Assembly (NCBI GenBank): GCA_019638255.1 | Contig: JAHBUD010000002.1 | Location: 414,092-478,091, forward strand | DNA length: 64,000 bases | From: Cyclobacteriaceae bacterium | GTDB taxonomy: Bacteria; Bacteroidota; Bacteroidia; Cytophagales; Cyclobacteriaceae | Reading direction: 5' to 3' | Shown: positions 25,070 through 33,816 of the stretch, piece after piece | Position numbering within the stretch: the stretch's first letter is position 1 | Layout of the letters: every line of letters starts with the position of its first letter | Program-made: the position numbers and the translations under genes | Notes under the pieces: model-generated | What the model saw: only the letters and a program-made list of their open reading frames with translations | Databases searched by the model: none | What the model was told of the DNA's origin: nothing

Positions 25070-25933
25070 TCAGATTCGCTCCAGCACCTTTTCAATCAAT
25101 GTATCAACAATTTTTTCCGGGTCCTTAGCAAACTTATTCTTAATGCGGTTGGCGATGATGGCATTTACGCTTAGCATTTCATGACCCAATAATCTGCCCA
25201 AGGCATAATAGGTGGCTGTTTCCATTTCAAAATTGGTTAGCCAGAAATCGCTCGTTTTGTTGTGGTAAAAATTCAGGTCGTCCAACAGCTTGGGCATTCG
25301 CGTTGCCGCCCTTACTTTTCTTCCCTGAGGGGCATAAAATCCCGGTGTTGTAATGGTGTTGCCTTGAATCATATCATGACCGATGCGGGTTCGGAGTGCT
25401 GTTGATCCCTGAACAACATAGGGACGGAAGGGAATCTTTACTTTCTTTTGAATATCGTTGGCAATCGACTTCTCAAAATCCGTTTCCGGCAATTCATAAA
25501 AATTCATCAGGTTATCCAAGCCAACAGCATAGTCGGTAACCAAATGTGAACCTACCGGAATATCTTCCTGTAACGCACCGGAAGTCCCGATGCGGATGAT
25601 TTTCAGTTTTCTTTTACGCGACTTGGGTTCGCGTGTTTTCAAGTCAAGATTTACCAGCGCATCAAGTTCGGTCATAAATATTTCCACATTATCGGTGCCG
25701 ATACCGGTGCTGATTACGGTAATCTTTTTATCATTGAAATGACCAACATGTGTAATGAATTCACGTTTGTTCATCTCAAACTCTACCTCGTCAAAATACT
25801 GACTGACTTTGTAAACGCGGCCAGGATCGCCTACAGCGATAATGATGTCGGAAACATGCTTTGGAAGAAGGTTAAGATGGTAAACGCTTCCATCTTTATT
25901 GAGTATTAAATCCGTTTCAGAAATTCTGCCCAT
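25070..25933 (-). CDS. Nucleoside phosphorylase (uridine phosphorylase-like)
   Basis: A 287-residue PNP/UDP family protein. The phosphate-binding GDPGRVYKVSQYF is near residue 36, the central motif is IGTGTDNVEIF, GTSGALQEDIPVGSHL marks the ribose/phosphate site, and FEMETATYYALGRLLGH contains the ribose-binding Glu-Met-Glu. The enzyme splits nucleosides with phosphate to base and ribose-1-phosphate for salvage. Uridine is the likeliest substrate but is not proven. It lies 4 bases after the acetyltransferase gene. Confidence 0.88.
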   Translation of the reverse strand: MGRISETDLILNKDGSVYHLNLLPKHVSDIIIAVGDPGRVYKVSQYFDEVEFEMNKREFITHVGHFNDKKITVISTGIGTDNVEIFMTELDALVNLDLKTREPKSRKRKLKIIRIGTSGALQEDIPVGSHLVTDYAVGLDNLMNFYELPETDFEKSIANDIQKKVKIPFRPYVVQGSTALRTRIGHDMIQGNTITTPGFYAPQGRKVRAATRMPKLLDDLNFYHNKTSDFWLTNFEMETATYYALGRLLGHEMLSVNAIIANRIKNKFAKDPEKIVDTLIEKVLERI

Positions 25934-25937
25934 ACGT

Positions 25938-26576
25938 TTATCGTTTTACCGGTTGTGCGGGGTTACCGAATACAGTTTCACCATCTTTTACAGGAGCAAT
26001 AACTACTGCGCCTGCCCCTACACGGGCGCCCTTTCCAATGCTTATGCCCGATACAATAGTAACTCCTGATCCGATAAACGCTTCGTCCCCGATATGCACA
26101 CCCGCATTGATGATGCTTCCGGCACCCACCTGCACAAAGTCAGCCAAGGTTGCCTCCGCCCCGATAACCACACCGGCTTGAACAATGCAATAACTGCCAA
26201 GTTTCACACCCACACCAACATGCACCTTGGCATCGATAAAATTGCCATGACCCAGCGTTACCTGACTAGCCAAGAGGGCCTGAGTGTGGATGGCATTTAC
26301 CGGTTGAACATGACGTACTTCGTTGAGCATCTTAACAAGGCTTTTGCGCAATCGATTATCATCAATCGCTAAAAAAGCTTCGCACTTCTTGCCAATCAGC
26401 TTTAAAAAACCATCGTCATCGGTGCTGCCCAAAACCGTCAGACCATCGATCTCCTTGCCGTGAAGTTGACGGTTATCGTCCAGGAATCCGTACACTACGT
26501 TTCCGTTGGTTTCAAAAATTTCACGGGCGCTTCGGCCAAGGTAGTTTGCTCCAAAAATTATTACCGGGTTATCCAT
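25938..26576 (-). CDS. NeuD/PglD-type hexapeptide acetyltransferase
   Basis: A 212-residue protein in two parts. The N-terminal Rossmann-like region begins VIIFGANYLGRSAREIF and has FLDDNRQLHG (PglD_N). The C-terminal left-handed beta helix is built from hexapeptide repeats such as VTLGHGNFIDAKVHVGVGVKLG and IGKGARVGAGAVVIAPV. Members transfer acetyl groups to sugar nucleotides for surface glycans (NeuD, PglD). No sugar biosynthesis genes are adjacent, but the next gene upstream encodes a polytopic membrane protein that could belong to polysaccharide export or assembly. Confidence 0.85.
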   Translation of the reverse strand: MDNPVIIFGANYLGRSAREIFETNGNVVYGFLDDNRQLHGKEIDGLTVLGSTDDDGFLKLIGKKCEAFLAIDDNRLRKSLVKMLNEVRHVQPVNAIHTQALLASQVTLGHGNFIDAKVHVGVGVKLGSYCIVQAGVVIGAEATLADFVQVGAGSIINAGVHIGDEAFIGSGVTIVSGISIGKGARVGAGAVVIAPVKDGETVFGNPAQPVKR

Positions 26577-26631
26577 ACGTAGTTGCGAATAACAAATGTA
26601 GTTTCATTGAAAGATCATCACAAGGTTGAAA

Positions 26632-27888
26632 TCAATTCATCCTGAAAAGTTTATTAAACCATTGTTCAGGGATGGATTTATACATGATCAGCATGACAAA
26701 GAATGGCAAAAATCCAACCCGATAACGCACATACGTGCCAAAGTTGGGGGCTGATAAGGTCAGAAAGATACACAAGACAGCACAATACAACAGGGCAGCG
26801 AAGATCAATAAGCGGTGAGGCGAATTAAGGGATACACGAAATTGCCGAACGGAAAAAAAAGTGAGGGTTAATAACAGCAGGTTCTCAAGGCTCACAAAAA
26901 ATGAAAAGACATTGGAGGCTTCCCAAACAAACGGCCTGAACAACCCCGATAGTAATGCCCAGGGGGCATGGCGCAGCAAACTACCTACGGCTGGTTTAAG
27001 GTTCTTAAAATGAACCATCTTTTCGGGCTCTGATTTTTCGCTGAAGGAATCGTAATTCTCAACCACTACTTCAAAAATCCGCTGCGGATAGAAGTTTGGG
27101 TGAACAAACGTAACCACAAACACAAACACCATCAGCAAAACAACCAACAGCACAAATTCGCGATAAGCCGAAATGGCCGAAGCACGCATACGCTGGGTTA
27201 CGAACCACCGTGTAAGCAGTGCTGCAAGCGCCACAGGAAAAAAGACTGCAGCATAGTAGTATTTCAAACTCCATAACACCCATGTGGTAACAAAAATAAC
27301 TACCACCTGAATGGCGCTGAGTTTGCTTTCATTCCAGATCGTTACAAATAGACCGCTGAGTATACAAAGCATTGCCATGGCAACACTCTCCTTAATGATG
27401 CCGGAACTCCAGAAAATACAGGAAGGAAAAAATAAAAATGCCAGCATGGCGGATGACCGAAGCATGGGATGATACCAGCTGATTACTGAAACCAGCCACC
27501 ATGAAGCCACAAAGGAAAAGAACGAAAAGTATAGTGATACAATCCAATAACTATCCTGCGTAAAAACGGTGAACAAACTCACCAACTTTACAAAAAATAG
27601 TGTACGGTTTTCTCCGGAAAATGCCTGATCCTTCTCAAACCATAAGTAATTCAGGTAACTCCACCAGTCTGCTTTGGCCATTGATGCCAGCTCAACACTA
27701 TCCTGAAAGAAACTGAATGTGTCGCTATCGGAATAATGTGCGCTGTAAACATAACCCAACAATATTCCCGCACCTAGTTTGACTAGCAAGGCCACCCAAT
27801 AAACCAATCGGTTATCGCCTGCACTGTACCTGAACCACAGAAAAGCGAGCGTAAAAAGAATAAGCAGATGAAAAAAAACAACAATCAT
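26632..27888 (-). CDS. Polytopic membrane protein, possibly polysaccharide-related
   Basis: A 418-residue protein with about ten to eleven membrane helices and a periplasmic loop with SEKSEPEKMVHFKN. It starts with a helix at residues 1-17 and includes FFPSCIFWSSGIIKESVAMA, a segment reminiscent of EpsG/Wzy-like or mannosyltransferase-type membrane proteins. No firm family motif is seen. Its ATG overlaps the DUF2851 stop by 4 bases (ATGA at 27885-27888), so the two are translationally coupled. The polysaccharide role is only a guess from topology and the nearby acetyltransferase. Confidence 0.6.
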   Translation of the reverse strand: MIVVFFHLLILFTLAFLWFRYSAGDNRLVYWVALLVKLGAGILLGYVYSAHYSDSDTFSFFQDSVELASMAKADWWSYLNYLWFEKDQAFSGENRTLFFVKLVSLFTVFTQDSYWIVSLYFSFFSFVASWWLVSVISWYHPMLRSSAMLAFLFFPSCIFWSSGIIKESVAMAMLCILSGLFVTIWNESKLSAIQVVVIFVTTWVLWSLKYYYAAVFFPVALAALLTRWFVTQRMRASAISAYREFVLLVVLLMVFVFVVTFVHPNFYPQRIFEVVVENYDSFSEKSEPEKMVHFKNLKPAVGSLLRHAPWALLSGLFRPFVWEASNVFSFFVSLENLLLLTLTFFSVRQFRVSLNSPHRLLIFAALLYCAVLCIFLTLSAPNFGTYVRYRVGFLPFFVMLIMYKSIPEQWFNKLFRMN

Positions 27889-29165
27889 GATACAGGCTTA
27901 ATCAATGAGGCTCCAATAGTACAATCAAGACACCTCCTTTTCAAACAATAAGCATTATTGAGTTCTATAAATGCCTGTGAGTCGAATGCTGATTTAATTT
28001 TACAACCCAATGTTTGCCACTGACGGGTAATGTTATTCTTTTCAGCCGGAAGGCATTGCAGCCAACGGATTACTCTTTCCATATAGCGTTGATCATCCTG
28101 CTGTAATCCGTACGCAACCAATAGCGGGGCAGCGGTGTTGATCATCAAATTGTGAATACTGCTTTTGCCCAACGTTGAAACATAGTCTGTCTCCTTTCCA
28201 AAACGGTAATGCTTTTGCCAATAATCCGATTGCCTAATCCGAAGTTTCGCATACAAATCTTCGTAAGCGTCTGTATCAATAAAGGCGGAGAAAATACTTC
28301 CATTGTTGATCAGAAAAGCTGCTAACTGAGCGAGCCTGATCGTTGGAAAATTAGCCGGGCGTAACCGCAAAAATCGCCATTGGGTCGAATGGAGCTTTTT
28401 GTCCAACAGGGAATACTTTTTACCAAACAGGTTGTATTCCCTTGCCAATAAACCCATATAATCATCCACCGGATTACCATCCAGAAATCCAGCCTGACCA
28501 AATAAAATGGCCTCTACCTGAGTGGCATTGTCAGTGTGCTTGCGGATAATTTTAAACGGAACAACTTCTGCTAATCTTAGAAATGAATCTGCATTAACTT
28601 TAAAGCCAAAGTTTCGGCAAAGCAATCGATACGCTGTTTCTTCCCAATCGCCTAGATTTTCTTCCAACATAGAAAGCACAACACCTGCCTTCGTTTCGAG
28701 GCGCTGAATCATCACTTTGTCAAGCATGGAATATTTCACAACATCATCCACACGACTCCACAAGGCAGCGCATGGAATTGAATCAGGATTAATGAGCAAC
28801 TTTTTGTACGTATCCCAAAGCGCAACGTCAACACGGTTCTTCAGTTCGAGAGTAGGCATGATAGAACCATCTGCCCGTATAACAGGTTTATCATCCTCCC
28901 ACACAATATGAAGCACTACCTTTTCATATGCAACATCTTCGTCATGGCGGTGATCCATCCATCCTGAAGCAGCAAGGTGTATCTCCACACTTCCACGCCA
29001 CGATAGGGTGCCAATTTTAATTTTTGCATCGCTGAAATCCGGTCCTGCATGGGTGTTACGGATACCCGGATGAATTACCTGCACCAACTCGCCCGAAGTA
29101 GTTTTCAATTCCCTTTTGTCGAAGTACTGGAATTGCCAGAGGTAGTGAAGGAAGAATTCGGTCAT
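27885..29165 (-). CDS. DUF2851 family protein
   Basis: A 426-residue protein recognisable from its N-terminal block LHYLWQFQYFD...VIHPGIRNTHAGPDF and GSVEIHLAASGWMDHRHDED, characteristic of DUF2851. The C-terminus has four cysteines in a possible metal or redox cluster (CLKRRCLDCTIG). The family is widespread in Bacteroidota; its function is unknown to me. No signal peptide is present, so it is probably cytosolic. It is translationally coupled to the membrane protein gene downstream. Confidence 0.88.
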   Translation of the reverse strand: MTEFFLHYLWQFQYFDKRELKTTSGELVQVIHPGIRNTHAGPDFSDAKIKIGTLSWRGSVEIHLAASGWMDHRHDEDVAYEKVVLHIVWEDDKPVIRADGSIMPTLELKNRVDVALWDTYKKLLINPDSIPCAALWSRVDDVVKYSMLDKVMIQRLETKAGVVLSMLEENLGDWEETAYRLLCRNFGFKVNADSFLRLAEVVPFKIIRKHTDNATQVEAILFGQAGFLDGNPVDDYMGLLAREYNLFGKKYSLLDKKLHSTQWRFLRLRPANFPTIRLAQLAAFLINNGSIFSAFIDTDAYEDLYAKLRIRQSDYWQKHYRFGKETDYVSTLGKSSIHNLMINTAAPLLVAYGLQQDDQRYMERVIRWLQCLPAEKNNITRQWQTLGCKIKSAFDSQAFIELNNAYCLKRRCLDCTIGASLIKPVS

Positions 29166-29171
29166 CTTTAC

Positions 29172-29405
29172 TTAAAAAAACTCAACGGTGATTTCAGACT
29201 TAATCCGCTTAAAGTCCCTATCCTGAGTTTTAATTCGCAAATTGAAAGCAGAGGCTATACAAAGAATAACCCCAATCGTATGTAGTGAGAAATCTGATAT
29301 AAAAATTTCATTTTTGATATCAGTCAAAAATTCTTTACATAACGAACTATTCTGCTGACCAAGCAATATCTCTAAAAAGATATTTGTATCGGCCAGATAT
29401 TTCAT
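29172..29405 (-). pseudogene. PIN-domain toxin with a missing central section
   Basis: From ATG 29405 the frame gives 77 residues; full PIN toxins of this type are about 130. The N-terminal strand and acidic residue (MKYLADTNIFLEILL) and the C-terminal end (NLRIKTQDRDFKRI) are both present. Between SDFSLHTIGVIL and CIASAFNLRI about 50 residues are absent, including the region that normally carries the central acidic catalytic residues. The frame is uninterrupted, so this looks like an in-frame deletion. Its start overlaps the antitoxin stop by 4 bases. The protein is probably inactive. Confidence 0.65.
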
Positions 29406-29605
29406 CGCCAGGAGTTGGCTTCGTGCTGTAAATCCACAGCGCTTTGATCCTTGTTCAAAGTGCTTTCCCAATCGAATGAGAAGACTCTCTTCTTTTGCTG
29501 TTTTTTAACGTTTTGTCGAATTAAATTCTCTGCCAGATCAACAATTTGTCGTTGAATTTTCTTCGGAAGGGATTCAAATCGATTTAAAAATGTAGTTACA
29601 TCCAT
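29402..29605 (-). CDS. Antitoxin partner of the PIN protein
   Basis: A 67-residue protein beginning with an antitoxin-like helical segment (TTFLNRFESLPKKIQRQIVDLAENLI), similar to DUF2281-type antitoxins. It ends with a toxin-binding tail, FSFDWESTLN...VDLQHEANSWR. The ATGA overlap with the PIN gene is the usual toxin-antitoxin layout. Antitoxins of this kind wrap the PIN toxin active site and may bind their promoter. Here the toxin is shortened, so the antitoxin may be a leftover. Confidence 0.7.
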   Translation of the reverse strand: MDVTTFLNRFESLPKKIQRQIVDLAENLIRQNVKKQQKKRVFSFDWESTLNKDQSAVDLQHEANSWR

Positions 29606-29629
29606 AAATTTCCTCGTAGCTTAACAAAG

Positions 29630-30454
29630 CTACAATTTTTCCATTAACTCCAGATACACACGCATCTGCTCCTGTACTGATTTAGCCTCACGAGCTGCCG
29701 CTTCCGCAAAATCAGTTCCTGACGAAGCATAGATGATGGCCCGTGCAGAATTAACCAATAATCCACAATCTTTATTCATGCCATTCTTCGAAACCATTTC
29801 CAGATCGCCCCCTTGTGCACCAATACCCGGTACCAGGAAAAAATGATCGGGAGCCAATTCGCGAATGTGTTTTATTTTTTCGGCTTGAGTGGCCCCAACT
29901 ACAAACATCAGTTGATCAGTTGTTGCCCATGTAGAAGCCTTCAATATCACCTCTTCATACAATTTGCGCTGTGTAAGTTTTGATTCCATCAACTGAAAAT
30001 CAGCGCTACCTGGATTTGAGGTGTGGGCCAATAAAATCACCCACTTATTCTTGAATTTCAAAAAAGGTTTAACTGAATCTTCACCCATATAAGGTGCCAC
30101 GGTAACGGCATCAAAGTTCATTTGCTCAAAAAAAGCCCTCGCATATAATGCGGATGTGTTACCAATGTCACCGCGCTTGGCATCGGCTATTGTAAAGCAA
30201 TCCTTTGGAATGTAGTCAAGTGTTTTTTGCAGGCTTTCCCATCCTTTAGGGCCAAGCGCTTCATAAAAAGCAATGTTAGGTTTATAGGCTACGGAGTATT
30301 GATGTGTTGCGTCAATAATGGCTTTGTTAAATGTAAAAACCGGATCATCGGTTGCACGGATATGCTCGGGGATTTTTTCAAGATCAGTATCAAGGCCTAC
30401 GCACAGATATGATTTTTTTTTAGTAATTTGAATGAATAGTTCTTCTCGAGTCAT
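29630..30454 (-). CDS. pyrF: Orotidine 5'-phosphate decarboxylase, type 2
   Basis: A 274-residue enzyme making UMP from OMP in pyrimidine synthesis. The N-terminal LCVGLDTDLEKIPEHI is typical of the longer type 2 PyrF. The catalytic Asp-Lys-Asp array is in FTIADAKRGDIGNT, and the phosphate loop region is FLVPGIGAQGGD near residue 215. The length matches the family. It stands alone between a toxin-antitoxin remnant and a divergent plug-domain gene, with a good -7 element 41 bases before its start. Confidence 0.95.
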   Translation of the reverse strand: MTREELFIQITKKKSYLCVGLDTDLEKIPEHIRATDDPVFTFNKAIIDATHQYSVAYKPNIAFYEALGPKGWESLQKTLDYIPKDCFTIADAKRGDIGNTSALYARAFFEQMNFDAVTVAPYMGEDSVKPFLKFKNKWVILLAHTSNPGSADFQLMESKLTQRKLYEEVILKASTWATTDQLMFVVGATQAEKIKHIRELAPDHFFLVPGIGAQGGDLEMVSKNGMNKDCGLLVNSARAIIYASSGTDFAEAAAREAKSVQEQMRVYLELMEKL

Positions 30455-30494
30455 TAGGATTATCCTTGTTTTTCGTTTTAATACATTGTCCCGA

Positions 30495-30502
30495 CAAATT
30501 TA
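30495..30502 (-). promoter_or_regulatory. -7 element for pyrF
   Basis: The minus strand reads TAAATTTG, an exact TAnnTTTG match, 40 bases upstream of the pyrF ATG. No -33 TTTG was found at 19 bases. Confidence 0.4.
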
Positions 30503-30514
30503 GTAGAATAAATC

Positions 30515-33094
30515 ATGCGTTATCTTTTCATCCTGATTATACTAATGCCATTTTATGTGCATGCCAACCAAATTACCGGCCAAATCAAAGATTATACAAC
30601 CGGGAAACTTATCCAAGGCGCAGAAATTTTCATTGATCGATCGATGGTTAAGGCTGTATCGGACGAGAATGGTTACTTCATACTTGATGACCTCAATCCA
30701 GGACAATTCAAGCTGGTGTGCACAAAGAATGGCTACGAGTCGATTCAAATCGATTTCAAGATAAAGGAAGGTGAAAACCTCGTTTTGTTCAGATTAAAAA
30801 AGGAGAAGCGTAAAAAGTTAAAAAACAAAGATTTACAGGAACGTATCATCAGCAGACTAATCAACCACAACAGCCTTTTTCCGGAATGGAGCACGAGTTG
30901 CAGGTTTAAAGCCTCCTCCCTGGTTCATGAATACGATTCTGTTATTTCAGGAAGAATGGTCTTTGATAATGATAACCTTGGTTATCGGATAACCTGTCAT
31001 TTCTTTAACTATACGGCTGACAACCCTGTGGTACTATATTACTTTTATCCGCTGGTCGCAGGGAATGATCAACAGAAGCAACAGTGGGAAGATAACCGAT
31101 ACATGCGCCATCAGCTTACTGTCAACAACTTTCTTGAGGCTGTTCTGCAAAACACAACATCGCTTCATGGATATCAGGTTTTAGATGAGGAGCGTCACAT
31201 TGCATCACTTGTCCCACCTGTCTTGAAAATCGGTTTTAGCAACGAGCCCAATACACTATATCCACAACAACCACTTATCATACATTATTCCTACAGTGGA
31301 CAGATGTACGAATCAACGATTTATACAAAAGACAGCGTTCTATTTTCCGATTATGGTTTGATCCTCAACCCGGCCAATGTCCGACTTGAAGGTGTATTCA
31401 GCAAAGGAAGTCTGGCGGAAATGCTTCCGATTGAATACAGCCCGCCTTTAGATAAGAAATACTTTAATATTTCATCGTACTTTGAGAAAGCCTATCTGCA
31501 TACTGATAAGCCCTATTATTTTCCAGGCGATACCGTATGGTTTAAGGGTTATATCAATTATGCAAACCTTACCCTTATTGAGTCTTTAAGCAAAGTGCTG
31601 TATGTAGAATTCATTGATCAACACAATGGAGGAAGAATTATTCAAGAATGTATTCTTAAAATAAATGACGGACTTACTCATGGGGAGTTCATTATTCCCG
31701 ATTCGATTACATCGGATTATTTTGCGCTAAGAGCCTACACACTTTGGCAACAAAACTTTGGTAGTGACCAGGTGTTCATTAATTACTACCCAATACTTTC
31801 TCGTTCCGATAATCTGATTGATAGTCGAGGGGTACTTCAACCCAATAATCAGGTTCAAGTTTACTTCCCCAAGCTTAACTTCAATACTCGCGAAAAAATA
31901 AGAATGGGAATTGCTGTGACCAATGAAGATGAAAAACCTGTGTCGGCATGGATGTCGGTATCGGTAACCGACAAAACCATGGTAAGGTCCTTGGATGGCG
32001 CCCCGACCATCCTGAATCAGTACCCAATAAAACCCTTTGATGAACCCGGCAGAATGTTGCATGAAATTGAAAAGGGTATAAGTATTAATGGTGCATTTCT
32101 CAATCATCAGGAAAAACCCACCATGGCATCCATTGTATTTTCCTCCGATAAACTCGGTCAGACATTTGAGTTTGAGACGGATTTGGATGGGCAATTTTAC
32201 ATTTCAGGCCTCGATTTCACAGACTCAGCAACCGTTGTGTATAGGGCTAAATCAGGAAAAGTCCCACTTTATGGGACCATAAAACTTCGTGATCGAACGC
32301 CATTACCATTGCAATTAAATTGGCCCGCTAAAATTCAGAATGTAGAGCGTGCTGATTTTAAGATCGATAAAAATACCACCCTACTGAACGAGGTAGTTGT
32401 TAAGGCTAAAAGAATTGTCGAAGAAGAATCAGTAAGAAAGAAAGAAGAAACCATTTTCCGACCATGGGGCTACCCGGCTTACAGTTACACCCCTGACAAG
32501 CTCAATCAAGCGGCAGTGAATGTTTTTGAAATGTTGCGCGGGCGGGTACCCGGTTTAATGATTACTAATGATGGGATGTCATACATTGCAAAGTTTACCC
32601 GAAGCCGTTCGTATTCACTAAACACTGAACCTGCCTACTTTTTGGATGATCAACCGGTTGTAAGAGACGCCATTCAATCCATTAACCCTTTTGATGTTGC
32701 AATGATAGAGCTGATGGCTACGGTGAGTCCAATATTAGGTGCATCTGGAGGCAACGGAGTGATCGCGGTTTATACAAAAACCGGTGGGCTACGCGGAAAA
32801 TTTGAAACAGACTCTGACTTTAAAACATTTGGAGTAAAGGGTTACACAACAACTAGAAATTTTATTGGCATCAATCACATTACAGATTTTATTCCTCAAG
32901 AGTCTGATTACCGAACAACTTTATTTTGGGCACCTCAGGTGATTTATAAAATAAATCATGGACCCGCCTGGCTTGAATTTTTTGCTTCAGATTCAACAGG
33001 CCCTTACCTGATCACGATTGAAGGTGTTACCAGCGAAGGAAAGCCTTTTCGGGATGAGCGATTGATTCAGTTAAACGAAAAGGAAGATCAATAA
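30515..33094 (+). CDS. Large secreted plug-domain protein (CarboxypepD_reg, MG2, TonB plug)
   Basis: An 859-residue protein with signal peptide RYLFILIILMPFYVHA. Three regions are visible. Residues 18-92 form a CarboxypepD_reg-like domain (ITGQIKDYTTGKLIQGAEIFI). About 325-425 form an MG2/alpha-2-macroglobulin-like domain (AYLHTDKPYYFPGDTVWFKGYI). About 665-755 form a TonB-receptor plug domain (NVFEMLRGRVPGLMI, then GASGGNGVIAVYTK). There is no beta-barrel after the plug, so it is not a transporter. Such proteins are frequent in Bacteroidota and of unknown role. It is divergent from pyrF. Confidence 0.82.
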   Translation: MRYLFILIILMPFYVHANQITGQIKDYTTGKLIQGAEIFIDRSMVKAVSDENGYFILDDLNPGQFKLVCTKNGYESIQIDFKIKEGENLVLFRLKKEKRKKLKNKDLQERIISRLINHNSLFPEWSTSCRFKASSLVHEYDSVISGRMVFDNDNLGYRITCHFFNYTADNPVVLYYFYPLVAGNDQQKQQWEDNRYMRHQLTVNNFLEAVLQNTTSLHGYQVLDEERHIASLVPPVLKIGFSNEPNTLYPQQPLIIHYSYSGQMYESTIYTKDSVLFSDYGLILNPANVRLEGVFSKGSLAEMLPIEYSPPLDKKYFNISSYFEKAYLHTDKPYYFPGDTVWFKGYINYANLTLIESLSKVLYVEFIDQHNGGRIIQECILKINDGLTHGEFIIPDSITSDYFALRAYTLWQQNFGSDQVFINYYPILSRSDNLIDSRGVLQPNNQVQVYFPKLNFNTREKIRMGIAVTNEDEKPVSAWMSVSVTDKTMVRSLDGAPTILNQYPIKPFDEPGRMLHEIEKGISINGAFLNHQEKPTMASIVFSSDKLGQTFEFETDLDGQFYISGLDFTDSATVVYRAKSGKVPLYGTIKLRDRTPLPLQLNWPAKIQNVERADFKIDKNTTLLNEVVVKAKRIVEEESVRKKEETIFRPWGYPAYSYTPDKLNQAAVNVFEMLRGRVPGLMITNDGMSYIAKFTRSRSYSLNTEPAYFLDDQPVVRDAIQSINPFDVAMIELMATVSPILGASGGNGVIAVYTKTGGLRGKFETDSDFKTFGVKGYTTTRNFIGINHITDFIPQESDYRTTLFWAPQVIYKINHGPAWLEFFASDSTGPYLITIEGVTSEGKPFRDERLIQLNEKEDQ

Positions 33095-33126
33095 TTGGGA
33101 TCGGTCAATGAATTTTAAGGTGTTGG

Positions 33127-33768
33127 TTATCGTAAATCAATAACCTCTACCCCTGGATACTTTTTAGGATCGAATGTGAAAAAAGAATCTGGCACATTCA
33201 CATTTGGGGTGAATTTGGTAATGGTGTATTTATACCGGTTTCCACTCTTATCAAACATGGTCCAGCTTTGTATGCTGCGATCCTTCTTGGCGATGTTCAT
33301 CTTAATTTTAAAATATTGGGCATCTTTCTTCTCCGGAACAAGGTCAACCACCTCGCACAATACACCCGCTTCGGTTACATCCTCAATGTAGAGGTACTTA
33401 AATCCTTTTTTATACAATTCGTAAATCTTTGACGGATTAACCTCATCTGCATCCGGATCATAATTATCGATGTTTACTTCTTTTGCGGCAGGTAGATAAG
33501 TCCATACCGTAGTACCGTTGTTGATGATCTCCTGATCGTCCATGGCTAACCGGAATTTATCGGCTTTAACGGTTATTTTTCCCTTGAACTCTTCTTTGAT
33601 ACCTTCTGATTCGTTGGTCATGCTGGAGGTTATATTGGCCTCGAATGAGGTAAAGGCCTTATACTTCTTACTCATCGCCTCAAGGATTTCAAGGGCTTTT
33701 GGATCGTATTGAGCGAACGAAGTTGTGGCTAAAACTGCCAGGAGGAATGCGATAGCGTATTTTTTCAT
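33127..33768 (-). CDS. LolA-like outer-membrane lipoprotein carrier
   Basis: A 213-residue periplasmic protein with signal peptide KKYAIAFLLAVLATTSFA. It has the half-barrel LolA fold pattern: an N-terminal helix (LEILEAMSKKYKAFTSFEANI), strand repeats such as FKGKITVKADKFRLAMDDQEIINNGT (shown in part), WTYLPAAKEV, and the C-terminal FTPNVNVPDSFFTFDPKKY. LolA escorts lipoproteins across the periplasm. It is 48 bases downstream of ftsK on the same strand, a neighbour arrangement common in this phylum. Confidence 0.85.
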   Translation of the reverse strand: MKKYAIAFLLAVLATTSFAQYDPKALEILEAMSKKYKAFTSFEANITSSMTNESEGIKEEFKGKITVKADKFRLAMDDQEIINNGTTVWTYLPAAKEVNIDNYDPDADEVNPSKIYELYKKGFKYLYIEDVTEAGVLCEVVDLVPEKKDAQYFKIKMNIAKKDRSIQSWTMFDKSGNRYKYTITKFTPNVNVPDSFFTFDPKKYPGVEVIDLR

Positions 33769-33816
33769 GGTGGTTATTACTGGATGTATGATTGACTATT
33801 GCGGCCGCAAAATACG

